Of a stretch of 64,000 nt of DNA, positions 1 to 8,056 are shown one piece after another (within the stretch, counting starts at the first letter, position 1; each line of letters starts with the position of its first letter). This stretch comes from Capnocytophaga ochracea DSM 7271 (lineage in GTDB: Bacteria; Bacteroidota; Bacteroidia; Flavobacteriales; Flavobacteriaceae): assembly GCF_000023285.1 (NCBI RefSeq), contig NC_013162.1, positions 2,545,001 through 2,609,000 of the forward strand. Reading direction: 5' to 3'. The notes below the pieces were generated by a model. It did not search any database, was not told where the DNA came from, and saw nothing but the letters and a program-made list of their open reading frames with translations. Both the position numbers and the translations under genes were made by a program.

Positions 1-2
1 AG

Positions 3-332
3 AAAACACCAATGATAGGTACTTTAAAGAGCTTAGGTGCTTCTGACCGCAGTATCCGCAAGATATTTTTGTATAATGCTACCTATATCATAGGCTTGGG
101 ACTCTTATGGGGGAATGTTTTAGGATTCTTATTGCTCTGGTTACAACAGCGTTACAGCCTTATCAAGTTAGACCCTGCCACCTATTATGTAACCGAAGTA
201 CCGATTGCTTTCACTCCTCTGTGGGTGTTATTGCTCAATATAGGCGTTTTGCTATTGTGCTTGCTAATGCTACTCATTCCTACCTATGTGATTACCAAAA
301 TATCACCTACTAAATCTATGAAGTTTGCGTAA
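3..332 (+). CDS. ABC transporter permease, LolC/LolE (FtsX-like) type, C-terminal part
   Basis: The reading frame is open from the left edge, so only the last 110 or so residues are present. The segment beginning KTPMIGTLKSLGAS, followed by RKIFLYNA and two hydrophobic segments, is typical of the C-terminal permease region of lipoprotein-releasing ABC transporters. In those systems the complex extracts lipoproteins from the inner membrane for delivery to the outer membrane. The C-terminus IPTYVITKISPTKSMKF fits family ends (P-x-Y-x-xxxxPxxxxRF). An internal ATG at 12 is not the true start because family homology continues upstream of it. LolC/E is the likely role; another MacB/FtsX-type permease cannot be excluded from the fragment. 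Confidence 0.8.
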   Translation, partial: KTPMIGTLKSLGASDRSIRKIFLYNATYIIGLGLLWGNVLGFLLLWLQQRYSLIKLDPATYYVTEVPIAFTPLWVLLLNIGVLLLCLLMLLIPTYVITKISPTKSMKFA

Positions 333-401
333 ATAATTTGAGATAGTGCAAAAGTGAGTGCATAATTATTTAAAATCTTTGCTTTATTCAAAATAAAGAA
401 G

Positions 402-409
402 TACATTTG
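402..409 (+). promoter_or_regulatory. -7 promoter element (TACATTTG)
   Basis: TACATTTG matches the Bacteroidota -7 consensus TAnnTTTG and lies 24 nt before the ATG of the DUF2892 gene. No convincing TTG is seen at the -33 distance. It would drive the DUF2892-ybeY pair. Confidence 0.55.
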
Positions 410-433
410 CCACAAATTAAAAAATGTGACTAT

Positions 434-643
434 ATGAAAAGAAATATTAGCACTTTGGACAAGAATATCCGTTTGCTCATTATCGTTATCACTGCGATAT
501 TGGGGTATTTTAACGAGTTTTCTATTACCATTGCTTCCGTGTTATCAGGCGTTTCTATATTGCTTTTGGTAACCATTCTCATTAATTTCTCACCCATTTA
601 CGCACTTTTAGGTATCAGTACCTATAAGCCTAAAGAAAAATAA
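434..643 (+). CDS. DUF2892-type small inner-membrane protein
   Basis: This is a 69-residue protein with two hydrophobic segments (roughly residues 12-30 and 34-55), resembling DUF2892 (YgaP-like membrane domain). The motif of a leading NI-x-LDKNIRLLI followed by two helices is characteristic of the family. A longer TTG-initiated frame from 407 would start inside the -7 promoter box, so the ATG at 434 is preferred. It lies 5 nt before ybeY and is probably co-transcribed with it. Function is unknown; rhodanese-linked relatives exist but no rhodanese domain is present here. Confidence 0.75.
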   Translation: MKRNISTLDKNIRLLIIVITAILGYFNEFSITIASVLSGVSILLLVTILINFSPIYALLGISTYKPKEK

Positions 644-648
644 TTATT

Positions 649-1068
649 ATGACTTCTTTTTTTAACGAAACTCCCTTTGTCTTTCCTTTTAAGAAAAACG
701 AAGTAAAACGTTGGGTGAAACGCGTAGCCCAATCCGAAGGTAAAGAGGTGGGCAATATCAACTATATTTTTTGCGATGATGAGTATTTGCACAAAATAAA
801 TGTAGAGTACTTGCAACACGACACCCTTACCGATATCATCACCTTTGATTATTCTGAGGGCAAAGTGCTCCATTCGGATATTTATATTTCGGTAGAACGT
901 GTAAAGGAGAATGCTAACATCTTTAAAGTGCCGTTCCAAAGAGAACTCCTGCGGGTATTGGCACACGGCTTGTTACACCTCTGCGGTTATAAGGATAAAA
1001 CACCGGAAGACAGTGCGCTAATGCGCAACAAAGAAGAAGAAAAGATGAACCTTTTTACGGTTGTTTAG
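649..1068 (+). CDS. ybeY: Endoribonuclease YbeY (rRNA maturation)
   Basis: A 139-residue metal-dependent RNase of the UPF0054 family, involved in 16S rRNA 3'-end maturation and ribosome quality control. The signature HGLLHLCGY is visible at residues 106-114. In the Proteobacterial signature the motif continues to a third histidine (HGxLHLxGYxH). Here the next residues are KDK, so the third metal ligand would have to be the Asp or lie elsewhere. I believe related Flavobacteria show the same change, so this is a lineage variant rather than damage. The last 14 nt overlap the convergent flippase gene on the other strand. Confidence 0.92.
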   Translation: MTSFFNETPFVFPFKKNEVKRWVKRVAQSEGKEVGNINYIFCDDEYLHKINVEYLQHDTLTDIITFDYSEGKVLHSDIYISVERVKENANIFKVPFQRELLRVLAHGLLHLCGYKDKTPEDSALMRNKEEEKMNLFTVV

Positions 1069-2473
1069 GAAGAGTAGATTTGAGCTTTATAGTAAAACTC
1101 GCTAAATAACCATAAATAAGCAAAAGTAAGGTGCCTATGTAGATACTATTGTCAAAAGCATAGAAATTTACAAATGAGAAAACAACACTCATTCCAAGGA
1201 AGATTTTTATCTTCCTTTTTTTATAGGGTATCGGATAGTATTTTTGTCCGTAGTAATACGAAATAAACATCATCGCCCCATAGGTGATGAGTGTTGCTAA
1301 CGCCGCCCCTTTATAACTGAGCCAAGGAATAAGCGCAAAGTTGAACACTACCGTAATAGCCATTCCTACTAAGGATACGATAGCCCCGAAACTGGTACGG
1401 TCGGTTACTTTGTACCACACCGAAAGACTGTGGTAAATACCCAAACAAAGGTTAGCTAACAAGATAATAGGTACAATCCAAAGGGCTTCCCAATAGGCTT
1501 TGTTAGGTATCAAAATAAGTTTAAAAACATCAGTGAATACGGTAATAAAGAGCAAAATAAAGCCTCCGCAAACAATGAAATATTCAGTGATACGAGCATA
1601 GGTTTTAGGCGCATTCTTATCCTGTGCACTGCTGAAAAAGAAAGGTTCTATACCAAGTTTATAAGCAGTAACAAAGAGGTTCATAAATACCCCCATTTTG
1701 TAACAAGCAGAATAAATACCTATAGTTCCATCGGCAGTATCAGCGGGAAGGAGCATACGCAAGAACACTCGGTCAAAACCTTCGTTTACGGCAAAAGCAA
1801 TACCTGCCAATAATACAGGGAAAGCATAAATCATCATCTCTTTCCAAAGTCGATAATCAAAACGGAAATGTATTTTGAAATAGATAGGCAACAAGACAAT
1901 GAAAGTCGCTAAACTCGCTATTACGTTGGCTAAAAAGATATAATATACACCACCGTTGGTAGCAAGGGTTTCAGCAGGTAAATAGTTCAGGTAGTAAATG
2001 TTAAGAGCTAAATTCACTGCTGTATTCCCTATTTTAACAATAGCATAAAGTTTGGCTTTGCCTTTGTTCCTGAGCCACGCAAACGGAATAACCACTAAGG
2101 CATCGAGTACTAATATATAAATGGCAAAGACAATATACTGTACATCGTAGTTCAGCCAGGAGGCAATAAAGTGTCGCAATAAGTAGGCAATCAGCAGGAA
2201 AAACAAAGAGCTGACTGTAAGAGAAGTAAGTGCAGTAGATTGTACCTTCTTCTTCCGTTCGCCTTTGTTCATAAAGCGGAAGAAAGCTGTTTCCATACCG
2301 TATGATAGCAGTACGTTCCCCAAGATAAGATAGACAAACAACCCTGAATAGATACCAAAATCGGCAGTATCGAGTTTATTCACGTACAACCTTGTGAGCA
2401 ATAGGGTAAGCACACGAGGGAGTACAGTAGCAATGCCGTAGATAATGGTATCTTTAAAAAGTTTTTTCAACAT
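1055..2473 (-). CDS. Oligosaccharide flippase family protein (Wzx-like, MOP superfamily)
   Basis: A 472-residue integral membrane protein with 12-14 hydrophobic segments spread along its whole length. The N-terminal segment with TVLPRVLTLLLTRLYV, the repeated hydrophobic spans and the soluble loops fit polysaccharide biosynthesis flippases that move undecaprenyl-linked oligosaccharides across the inner membrane. It starts 12 nt after radA ends on the same strand, and rfbA (sugar nucleotide synthesis) lies upstream of radA. This supports a surface-polysaccharide role but does not identify the substrate. Its 3' end overlaps ybeY by 14 nt in convergent orientation. Confidence 0.85.
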   Translation of the reverse strand: MLKKLFKDTIIYGIATVLPRVLTLLLTRLYVNKLDTADFGIYSGLFVYLILGNVLLSYGMETAFFRFMNKGERKKKVQSTALTSLTVSSLFFLLIAYLLRHFIASWLNYDVQYIVFAIYILVLDALVVIPFAWLRNKGKAKLYAIVKIGNTAVNLALNIYYLNYLPAETLATNGGVYYIFLANVIASLATFIVLLPIYFKIHFRFDYRLWKEMMIYAFPVLLAGIAFAVNEGFDRVFLRMLLPADTADGTIGIYSACYKMGVFMNLFVTAYKLGIEPFFFSSAQDKNAPKTYARITEYFIVCGGFILLFITVFTDVFKLILIPNKAYWEALWIVPIILLANLCLGIYHSLSVWYKVTDRTSFGAIVSLVGMAITVVFNFALIPWLSYKGAALATLITYGAMMFISYYYGQKYYPIPYKKRKIKIFLGMSVVFSFVNFYAFDNSIYIGTLLLLIYGYLASFTIKLKSTLPKQP

Positions 2474-2485
2474 AAGGCGTTTTTA

Positions 2486-3850
2486 TTATCCAAATAGTTC
2501 TTGTATTGCATCTTCTATCTTGGCAACTTTTACAATCCTAATTTTAGTATTTTTAAGGGCTATTTTGTTATATTTTGATACAAAAATAGTGTTGAAGCCT
2601 AATTTCTCAGCTTCTGTAATGCGTTGCTCTACGCGTTGTACAGGGCGTATTTCACCGCCTAATCCTACTTCGCCGGCAAAACAGACGTCCTTTTCAATTG
2701 CTATATCTTCGTTAGAAGATAGGATAGCCATCGCCACTCCTAAGTCAGTGGCGGGGTCGTCGATAGTAATGCCTCCGGTAATATTAAGGAAGACGTCCTT
2801 AGCTCCTAAGCGGAATCCTGCGCGTTTCTCAAGCACTGCCAAAAGCATATTGAGGCGTTTGGCATTGAAGCCCGTAGTACTGCGTTGTGGTGTTCCATAT
2901 ACCGCTGTACTTACGAGTGCTTGTATTTCAATCATCAGCGGACGCATACCTTCCAAAGTGGCAGCTATGGAGGTACCGCTAATCGTCTCATCGGTTTTGG
3001 AAATGAGAATCTCCGAAGGATTATTTACCTCACGCAATCCGTTGCTAAGCATCTCGTAAATACCTAGTTCGGAAGTAGAGCCAAAGCGGTTTTTCAGTGA
3101 ACGCAAGATACGGTACACGTGATTACGGTCGCCTTCAAACTGCAAAACCGTATCGACCATATGCTCTAATATCTTAGGTCCTGCTATTTGTCCGTCCTTA
3201 GTGATATGCCCAATGAGTATTACAGGAGTGTGAGTAGTTTTAGCAAACTTAATCAGTTCGGAGGCACATTCCCTAATTTGAGAAATACTCCCTGCTGATG
3301 CCTCTATATAATCAGATTGAAGGGTTTGGATAGAGTCGATAATCACGATTTCGGGCAAGAGTTCTTTTATCTGCTGAAAGATATTTTGCGTCTTAGTTTC
3401 AGTGAGGATAAAGCAATTATCGAGCTTATGCGGAATGCGGTCAGCGCGCATTTTTATCTGTTTCTCACTTTCCTCCCCCGATACGTAGAGGGTACGATAA
3501 GGCAAGTTAAGAGCTATTTGTAGCAGTAGCGTACTCTTGCCAATGCCAGGTTCACCCCCTAAAAGAGTAACCGACCCCGGTACAATTCCACCACCCAAAA
3601 CGTTATTCAATTCGTGGTTGTTGCTATTGAGGCGCGCCTCCTGTTGTGTATCGATTTGCGAAATAGAGATATACTTAGGAGCTTTACTCTTGATAGGTGA
3701 TTCTTTCTCTTGCCAAGCAGGAGCAGTGTCTTTCTGTACGACTTCTTCCACAATGGTATTCCACTGCTTGCAGACGTAACACTGTCCTTGCCATTTGCTG
3801 TATTGTGCTCCGCAATTCTGACAGAAATATGCTGTTTTTAGTTTTGCCAT
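2486..3850 (-). CDS. radA: DNA repair protein RadA (Sms)
   Basis: A 454-residue RecA-like ATPase that drives branch migration during recombination and helps process recombination intermediates. Domains in order are a four-cysteine zinc finger (C10, C13, C24, C27), the ATPase core with Walker A GGEPGIGKST at about residues 98-107, the RadA-specific KNRFG motif near residue 252, and a C-terminal Lon-protease-like domain carrying the DLGVAMAIL segment. Length is normal for the family. It sits between rfbA and the flippase gene, 12 nt upstream of the latter, so it may share their transcript although its function is unrelated. Confidence 0.96.
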   Translation of the reverse strand: MAKLKTAYFCQNCGAQYSKWQGQCYVCKQWNTIVEEVVQKDTAPAWQEKESPIKSKAPKYISISQIDTQQEARLNSNNHELNNVLGGGIVPGSVTLLGGEPGIGKSTLLLQIALNLPYRTLYVSGEESEKQIKMRADRIPHKLDNCFILTETKTQNIFQQIKELLPEIVIIDSIQTLQSDYIEASAGSISQIRECASELIKFAKTTHTPVILIGHITKDGQIAGPKILEHMVDTVLQFEGDRNHVYRILRSLKNRFGSTSELGIYEMLSNGLREVNNPSEILISKTDETISGTSIAATLEGMRPLMIEIQALVSTAVYGTPQRSTTGFNAKRLNMLLAVLEKRAGFRLGAKDVFLNITGGITIDDPATDLGVAMAILSSNEDIAIEKDVCFAGEVGLGGEIRPVQRVEQRITEAEKLGFNTIFVSKYNKIALKNTKIRIVKVAKIEDAIQELFG

Positions 3851-3875
3851 TTTTTAGGAGATTAGATGTTAGGAA

Positions 3876-3896
3876 GCACGAGCTACAAGCTCGTGC
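3876..3896. repeat. Perfect intergenic hairpin (9-bp stem, ACA loop)
   Basis: GCACGAGCT-ACA-AGCTCGTGC is a perfect 9-bp inverted repeat between rfbA and radA. The 3-nt loop and G-rich stem resemble the small AGC-loop hairpins elsewhere in the window, but the stem is longer and no RGGCA follows. There is no T-tract, so it is not a standard terminator for the minus-strand rfbA transcript. Confidence 0.7.
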
Positions 3897-3947
3897 CAGC
3901 ATAGATAGAGGTTAGGTTTTAGGCGTTAGATTATCTGGAAAAGCAAA

Positions 3948-4829
3948 TTATCTATTGTTCATCGTTAATTGCAAAAGATATTGCCCGTATTGGTTTTTGA
4001 GCATTGGTTTTGCTAACTCTTGCAACTTTTCAGCAGTAATCCAACCTTTACGATAGGCTATTTCTTCCAAACAAGAGATTTTGAGTCCTTGACGTTTCTC
4101 TAAGGTTTCTACGAAGTTTGATGCTTCGCTAAGTGAATCGTGAGTACCCGTATCAAGCCACGCAAAACCGCGCCCTAAAAGTTGTACTTTTAATTCGCCG
4201 TCGTTTAGAAACTCTTGATTCACCGTAGTAATCTCCAATTCACCTCGTGCTGAGGGTTTGATACTTTTGGCTACTTTCACTACTTTATTGGGGTAAAAAT
4301 AGAGTCCTACTACGGCATAGTTAGATTTAGGCTGTGTGGGTTTTTCCTCAATGCTAAGCACATTACCCGCGGTGTCAAACTCAGCTACTCCATAACGTTC
4401 AGGGTCTTTTACGTAATAACCAAAGACAGTAGCTTTGTGTTCTTTCTTTACATTCTCTACCGCTTGAGCGAGCATTTTCGAGAAACTCTGTCCGTAGAAA
4501 ATATTATCTCCTAATACCAGGCACACATCGTCATCGCCTATAAACTCTTCGCCTATGATAAAAGCTTGAGCCAAGCCATCGGGACTGGGTTGCTCGGCAT
4601 AGCTAAGGCGAATGCCGAAGTCGGAACCGTCACCTAAGAGGCGCTCAAAACCTGGTAAGTCCTGAGGAGTAGAAATTACCAATACCTCGCGAATACCCGA
4701 AAGCATCAGCACCGATAATGGGTAGTAAATCATTGGTTTATCGTAAATAGGGAGCAATTGTTTAGAAACTCCCTTAGTAATGGGGTAAAGGCGTGTACCT
4801 GAACCGCCTGCTAATATAATTCCTTTCAT
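3948..4829 (-). CDS. rfbA: Glucose-1-phosphate thymidylyltransferase RfbA/RmlA
   Basis: A 293-residue nucleotidyltransferase forming dTDP-glucose from glucose-1-phosphate and dTTP, the first step of dTDP-L-rhamnose synthesis. The N-terminal signature [11 protein letters not shown] at residues 8-18 binds the nucleotide, followed by [17 protein letters not shown]. Later segments [21 protein letters not shown] and [12 protein letters not shown] are also family hallmarks. Length matches short-form RmlA. The other rml genes are not adjacent; only a flippase lies nearby. The 5' leader is about 95 nt and holds a small hairpin (4897-4909). Confidence 0.96.
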   Translation of the reverse strand: MKGIILAGGSGTRLYPITKGVSKQLLPIYDKPMIYYPLSVLMLSGIREVLVISTPQDLPGFERLLGDGSDFGIRLSYAEQPSPDGLAQAFIIGEEFIGDDDVCLVLGDNIFYGQSFSKMLAQAVENVKKEHKATVFGYYVKDPERYGVAEFDTAGNVLSIEEKPTQPKSNYAVVGLYFYPNKVVKVAKSIKPSARGELEITTVNQEFLNDGELKVQLLGRGFAWLDTGTHDSLSEASNFVETLEKRQGLKISCLEEIAYRKGWITAEKLQELAKPMLKNQYGQYLLQLTMNNR

Positions 4830-4930
4830 CGGTTGTTAGTTTTTTCAGACGTTAGTAATTACTATAACTTTCATATTATTTTGAGCATTGCCCAAAGTCG
4901 TTATACGACAAGCTATCAAAAAAACTTTGG

Positions 4931-4961
4931 CAAAGGTACAGTATTTATTTGAAATTAGCAA
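4931..4961 (-). promoter_or_regulatory. Promoter of rfbA
   Basis: Read on the minus strand, TACCTTTG (4931-4938) forms a -7 element with TTG 20 nt further upstream (4959-4961), matching the Bacteroidota consensus. It is embedded in a copy of the CTTTGGCAAAG repeat, so the repeat may have supplied or captured the promoter. Confidence 0.6.
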
Positions 4962-5139
4962 ATGTGCTATTAATACCACAATGCCAATTGTTGAAGGTAA
5001 AAGATAAAAGATAAAAGGTAAAAGGTAAAGTGTGAGCTCGTAGCGCAACAGACAGATAAAATTAGTAAATTAGTAAATGAGTCAATTAGCAAATGGGGAC
5101 GGGAGAATAAAATAATGTAGATATAAAAAGCTTATAGGA

Positions 5140-5385
5140 AAGACGAACAATGAACGAACAAAAGACGGTGCGAGCCGCACGGGCAGATAATGAAAAGACG
5201 AACAAAAGACGAAGAAAAGACGAACAAAGAACGAAGAAAAGACGAACAAAGAACGAAGAAAAGACGAACAAAAGACGAAGAAATGACGAACAAAAGACGA
5301 AGAAAAGACGAACAATGAACGAACAAATGACGAACAAATGACGGTGCGAGCCGCACGGGCAGATAAAGAAATGACGAAGGAAAAG
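5140..5385. repeat. Period-11 GACGAAC array with two AGC-loop hairpins
   Basis: About twenty 10-11 nt units of the form GACGAACAAAA, with variants GAACGAAG and GACGAAG, run through the segment. Two hairpin units GTGCG-AGC-CGCAC followed by GGGCAG interrupt or bound the array (5167-5186 and 5343-5362). The A-runs recur every 11 nt, close to one helical turn. Confidence 0.85.
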
Positions 5386-5513
5386 TGGGGGTAAGTTAAA
5401 GCTAAGATAAAAATAAAAAGAGGGTTATTAGTAGATTTCAACTTTGCCGAAGTTTGAAACTTTGGCAAAGTTCGTACATATAAACGAATAAATGACGGTG
5501 CAAGCCACACGGG
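5376..5513. repeat. 138-bp dispersed block, inverted copy at 48917-49055
   Basis: Starting at GAAGGAAA and running through a GTGGGGGTAAGTTAAAGCT segment, a palindrome (5441-5471) and a hairpin unit, this block matches the reverse complement of 48917-49055 almost throughout by eye. Differences are mostly single substitutions, and total length differs by one base. Confidence 0.85.
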
Positions 5514-5611
5514 AAAATAGACAATGAACAAAGGAAAAGTAGAGACAAGGTGGTGAAAAAGCGGAGAGCAAACGGAGAAAAACGACTGGAAAAATTAATT
5601 AGAAAATAATT

Positions 5612-5642
5612 TTGGGTAAATGAAAATAAATTCCTACCTTTG
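5612..5642 (+). promoter_or_regulatory. Promoter of the first GH6 gene
   Basis: TTG (5612-5614), a 20-nt spacer and TACCTTTG (5635-5642) match the Bacteroidota promoter. The leader to the ATG is about 25 nt. No equivalent is seen before the second GH6 gene, so the pair may form one transcript. Confidence 0.7.
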
Positions 5643-5673
5643 CCAAATTAACACATAAATAAGATTAAAGATT

Positions 5674-6726
5674 ATGAAGAAATTACTAGCCTTAATAGCT
5701 TTTTTATGGGTAATGACCGCCTGTGAAAAATCAGGGGAAGATACGCCCAAAAATACGCAAACTCAAATACCTTATGATTGGGATTTTTATTTGAAGCCTT
5801 CTCGGTTGTATGCAGTAAAAAATGAAAAAAATGCCGAGTTGAAAAAACTGTATTACCAAGTGTATGGTACGCCCTGCGGAGATTGGTATGATGGAATTAA
5901 CCCAAACAGTAAGGATAGCGACCTCTATCTAAAGAATTTTGTTGAAGGAGCTGAACACGCTCGCAAAACGCCTATTGTAGTGATTTACGGTATCCCCAAT
6001 CGCGATTGTGGCTCGTTTTCAAAAGGTGGACATCCTAATGCTGCTTCTTACAGAGCGTGGATAGATCGCGTAAGTGCCATTATTGGAAAACGCCGTGCAG
6101 TAGTAATTATCGAACCCGATGCTATTAACTACTGTAGACATAAAAAGGGCTCGGCTGAGTACAAAGAACGCGCTGATTTGCTTACTTATTGTGCAAGAAA
6201 GCTAAAAGAGAATAACCCTAATGTAGCGAGCTATATTCACGCTGGGAATTCTGTTTTGGTTACACAACACCCTGAAGCTGTTGCCAATGCCATTATAGAT
6301 GGAGGCTTACAATATATGCGTGGTTTCGCACTGAATGTTTCGGGCTTAGGAGGCACTGCTGAAGAACAAGCAGGAGCCGAGAAATTTGTAACTTACTTAG
6401 CTTCTAAAGGCTTTAAAGATGTGCATTACGTGATTGACACAGGGCGCAGTGGCATCAATAGACCTAAACACCAGAATGCAAATGCTCCTTATAACTCTTG
6501 CAATAACTTTAATGCAGCTTTAGGCCCGCGTAGCACTACCAAAACCACAGGTGCACACGCCGATGCTTATTTATGGATTAACGGAGGAGGTGGCTCTGAC
6601 GGTGAATGTAATATGGGAGCCCCCGCAGCGGGAGATCCTTATCCTGAATATACGAGACACTTGGTGCAAAACGCTATGAGAGTAAAGAGTATAGAGATTT
6701 TGGAAGTACCTCAAAACTTAAAATAG
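5674..6726 (+). CDS. Glycoside hydrolase family 6 lipoprotein (cellulase-like), copy 1
   Basis: A 350-residue predicted secreted lipoprotein: a short hydrophobic signal ends in VMTAC with C17 as the lipidated cysteine. The body shows GH6 landmarks in order: IPNRDC with D111, IIEPDA with D149 (position of the catalytic acid), YIHAGNS, VIDTGRSG at 254-260, and LWINGGGGSDGEC with D309. Family members invert beta-1,4-glucan linkages in cellulose-type chains. The general acid and the supporting Asp positions are all present, so it looks catalytically intact. It is compact with no obvious carbohydrate-binding module. A close paralogue follows 80 bp downstream. The true substrate is uncertain. Confidence 0.85.
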   Translation: MKKLLALIAFLWVMTACEKSGEDTPKNTQTQIPYDWDFYLKPSRLYAVKNEKNAELKKLYYQVYGTPCGDWYDGINPNSKDSDLYLKNFVEGAEHARKTPIVVIYGIPNRDCGSFSKGGHPNAASYRAWIDRVSAIIGKRRAVVIIEPDAINYCRHKKGSAEYKERADLLTYCARKLKENNPNVASYIHAGNSVLVTQHPEAVANAIIDGGLQYMRGFALNVSGLGGTAEEQAGAEKFVTYLASKGFKDVHYVIDTGRSGINRPKHQNANAPYNSCNNFNAALGPRSTTKTTGAHADAYLWINGGGGSDGECNMGAPAAGDPYPEYTRHLVQNAMRVKSIEILEVPQNLK

Positions 6727-6744
6727 TCGTAACACGACAGGCAA
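6726..6744. repeat. AGC-type hairpin unit abutting the GH6-1 stop codon
   Basis: GTCGT-AAC-ACGAC followed by AGGCAA begins on the final G of the TAG stop codon. The same arrangement occurs at the stop of the second GH6 gene (7985-8003), which continues into a CTTTGGCAAAG half-palindrome at 8010-8020. Confidence 0.75.
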
Positions 6745-6806
6745 TTATAAAATAACCTTTATCATTGCAAAGATAAGAATAATACAGATAAATAAGATTA
6801 ATGATT

Positions 6807-7985
6807 ATGAATAAATTACTATCCTTAGTAGCTTTTTTATGGGTAATGACCGCCTGTGAAAAATCAGGGGAAGAGAGCGACCCCTCTACACAGACTCCAA
6901 CAACGCAAACCTCTACTACACAAACTCCTACTACTCAGACCCCTACTACACCTCCTATTACGCCTCCGGTTACTCCTCCTATTCCACCTAACCCACCACA
7001 AGGTAAAAAGCCGGTAGCTTATGACTGGGATTTTTACTTGGAGCCCTCTCGGTTAGACGTAGTAAAAAATGAAAAAAATGCCGAGTTGAAAAAGCTGTAT
7101 TACCAAGTGTATGGTACGCCCTGCGGAGGTTGGTATGACGGCGGTGTTAGTCCTGGTAGTGGTGGTAAAGAGAAAAATGACCGTTGGCTTAAAAACTTCG
7201 TTGAGGGAGCAGAACGCGCTCGCAAAACGCCTATTGTGGTGCTTTACGGTATTCCCAATCGCGATTGTGGGTCGTTTTCAAAAGGAGGGCACCCTAATGC
7301 TGCTTCTTACAAAGAGTGGATAGACCGTGTAAGTGCCATTATTGGACAACGCCGTGCGGTGGTTATTATTGAACCTGATGCCATTAACTACTGCGGTCAC
7401 CCAAGAGGCTCAGCTAAATACAATGAGCGTGCTGAACTGCTTAATTATGCCGCTGAAAAACTAAATAAGAACAACCCTAATGTAGTGAGCTATATTCACG
7501 CTGGGAATTCTGATTTGGTCACAAAACACCCTGAAGCTGTTGCCAATGCTATTATAGATGGAGGTTTAAAATATATGCGTGGTTTCGCACTGAATGTTTC
7601 GGGCTTAGGAGGCACTGCCGAAGAACAAGCCGGAGCCGAGAGATTTGTAACTTACTTAGCTTCTAAAGGTTTTAAAGATGTGCATTACGTGATTGACACA
7701 GGGCGCAGTGGTATTAATAGACCTAAACACCAAAATGCAAATGCTCCTTATAACTCTTGCAATAACTTTAATGCAGCTTTAGGCCCGCGTAGCACTACCA
7801 AAACCACAGGTGCACACGCCGATGCTTATTTGTGGATTAACGGAGGAGGAGGCTCTGATGGTGAATGTAATATGGGAGCCCCCGCAGCGGGAAAGCCTTA
7901 TCCTGAATATACAAGACACTTGGTGCAAAACGCTATGAGAGTGAAAAGTATAGAGATTTTGGAAGTACCTCAAAACTTAAAATAG
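6807..7985 (+). CDS. Glycoside hydrolase family 6 lipoprotein, copy 2 with Thr/Pro linker
   Basis: A 392-residue paralogue of the preceding gene. It keeps the same lipoprotein signal (VMTAC) and the same GH6 landmarks (NRDC, EPDA, DTGRSG, GGSDGEC). It adds a linker of about 45 residues made of repeated TQTPTT units and then proline-rich segments, which would hold the enzyme away from the membrane. The C-terminal 150 residues are almost identical to copy 1, while the region after WYDG differs and is slightly longer. The ATG at 6807 aligns with the start of copy 1; an ATG two codons upstream is less likely. No separate promoter is evident. Confidence 0.85.
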   Translation: MNKLLSLVAFLWVMTACEKSGEESDPSTQTPTTQTSTTQTPTTQTPTTPPITPPVTPPIPPNPPQGKKPVAYDWDFYLEPSRLDVVKNEKNAELKKLYYQVYGTPCGGWYDGGVSPGSGGKEKNDRWLKNFVEGAERARKTPIVVLYGIPNRDCGSFSKGGHPNAASYKEWIDRVSAIIGQRRAVVIIEPDAINYCGHPRGSAKYNERAELLNYAAEKLNKNNPNVVSYIHAGNSDLVTKHPEAVANAIIDGGLKYMRGFALNVSGLGGTAEEQAGAERFVTYLASKGFKDVHYVIDTGRSGINRPKHQNANAPYNSCNNFNAALGPRSTTKTTGAHADAYLWINGGGGSDGECNMGAPAAGKPYPEYTRHLVQNAMRVKSIEILEVPQNLK

Positions 7986-8056
7986 TCGTAACACGACAAG
8001 CAATTAGAAACTTTGGCAAAGTGTGTGAAGAGTCGTAGCACAACAGAAGAGACATT

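Larger units (their letters stand above)
4830..5673. other. 844-bp repeat-mosaic gap between rfbA and the first GH6 gene
   Basis: No convincing gene is present; the long frames seen here arise because 11-nt repeats stay open in every frame. Contents in order are a GTCGT-TAT-ACGAC hairpin (4897-4909), the rfbA promoter, a 9-mer module (4966-4989), TTTTACC-type heptamers in reverse (4994-5030), TTAGCAAAT units, a period-11 array (5140-5385), a 138-bp block (5376-5513) repeated near 49 kb, and the GH6 promoter. Both flanking genes point outward. Confidence 0.8.

Noticed and set aside
5082-5531. Long minus-strand frames (up to 149 codons) rich in Phe, Val, Leu, Cys and Ser in repeat gaps
   Set aside because: They arise because an 11-nt repeat without stops stays open in all frames; composition is repeat-driven, there is no start context, and similar frames appear in every mosaic gap.
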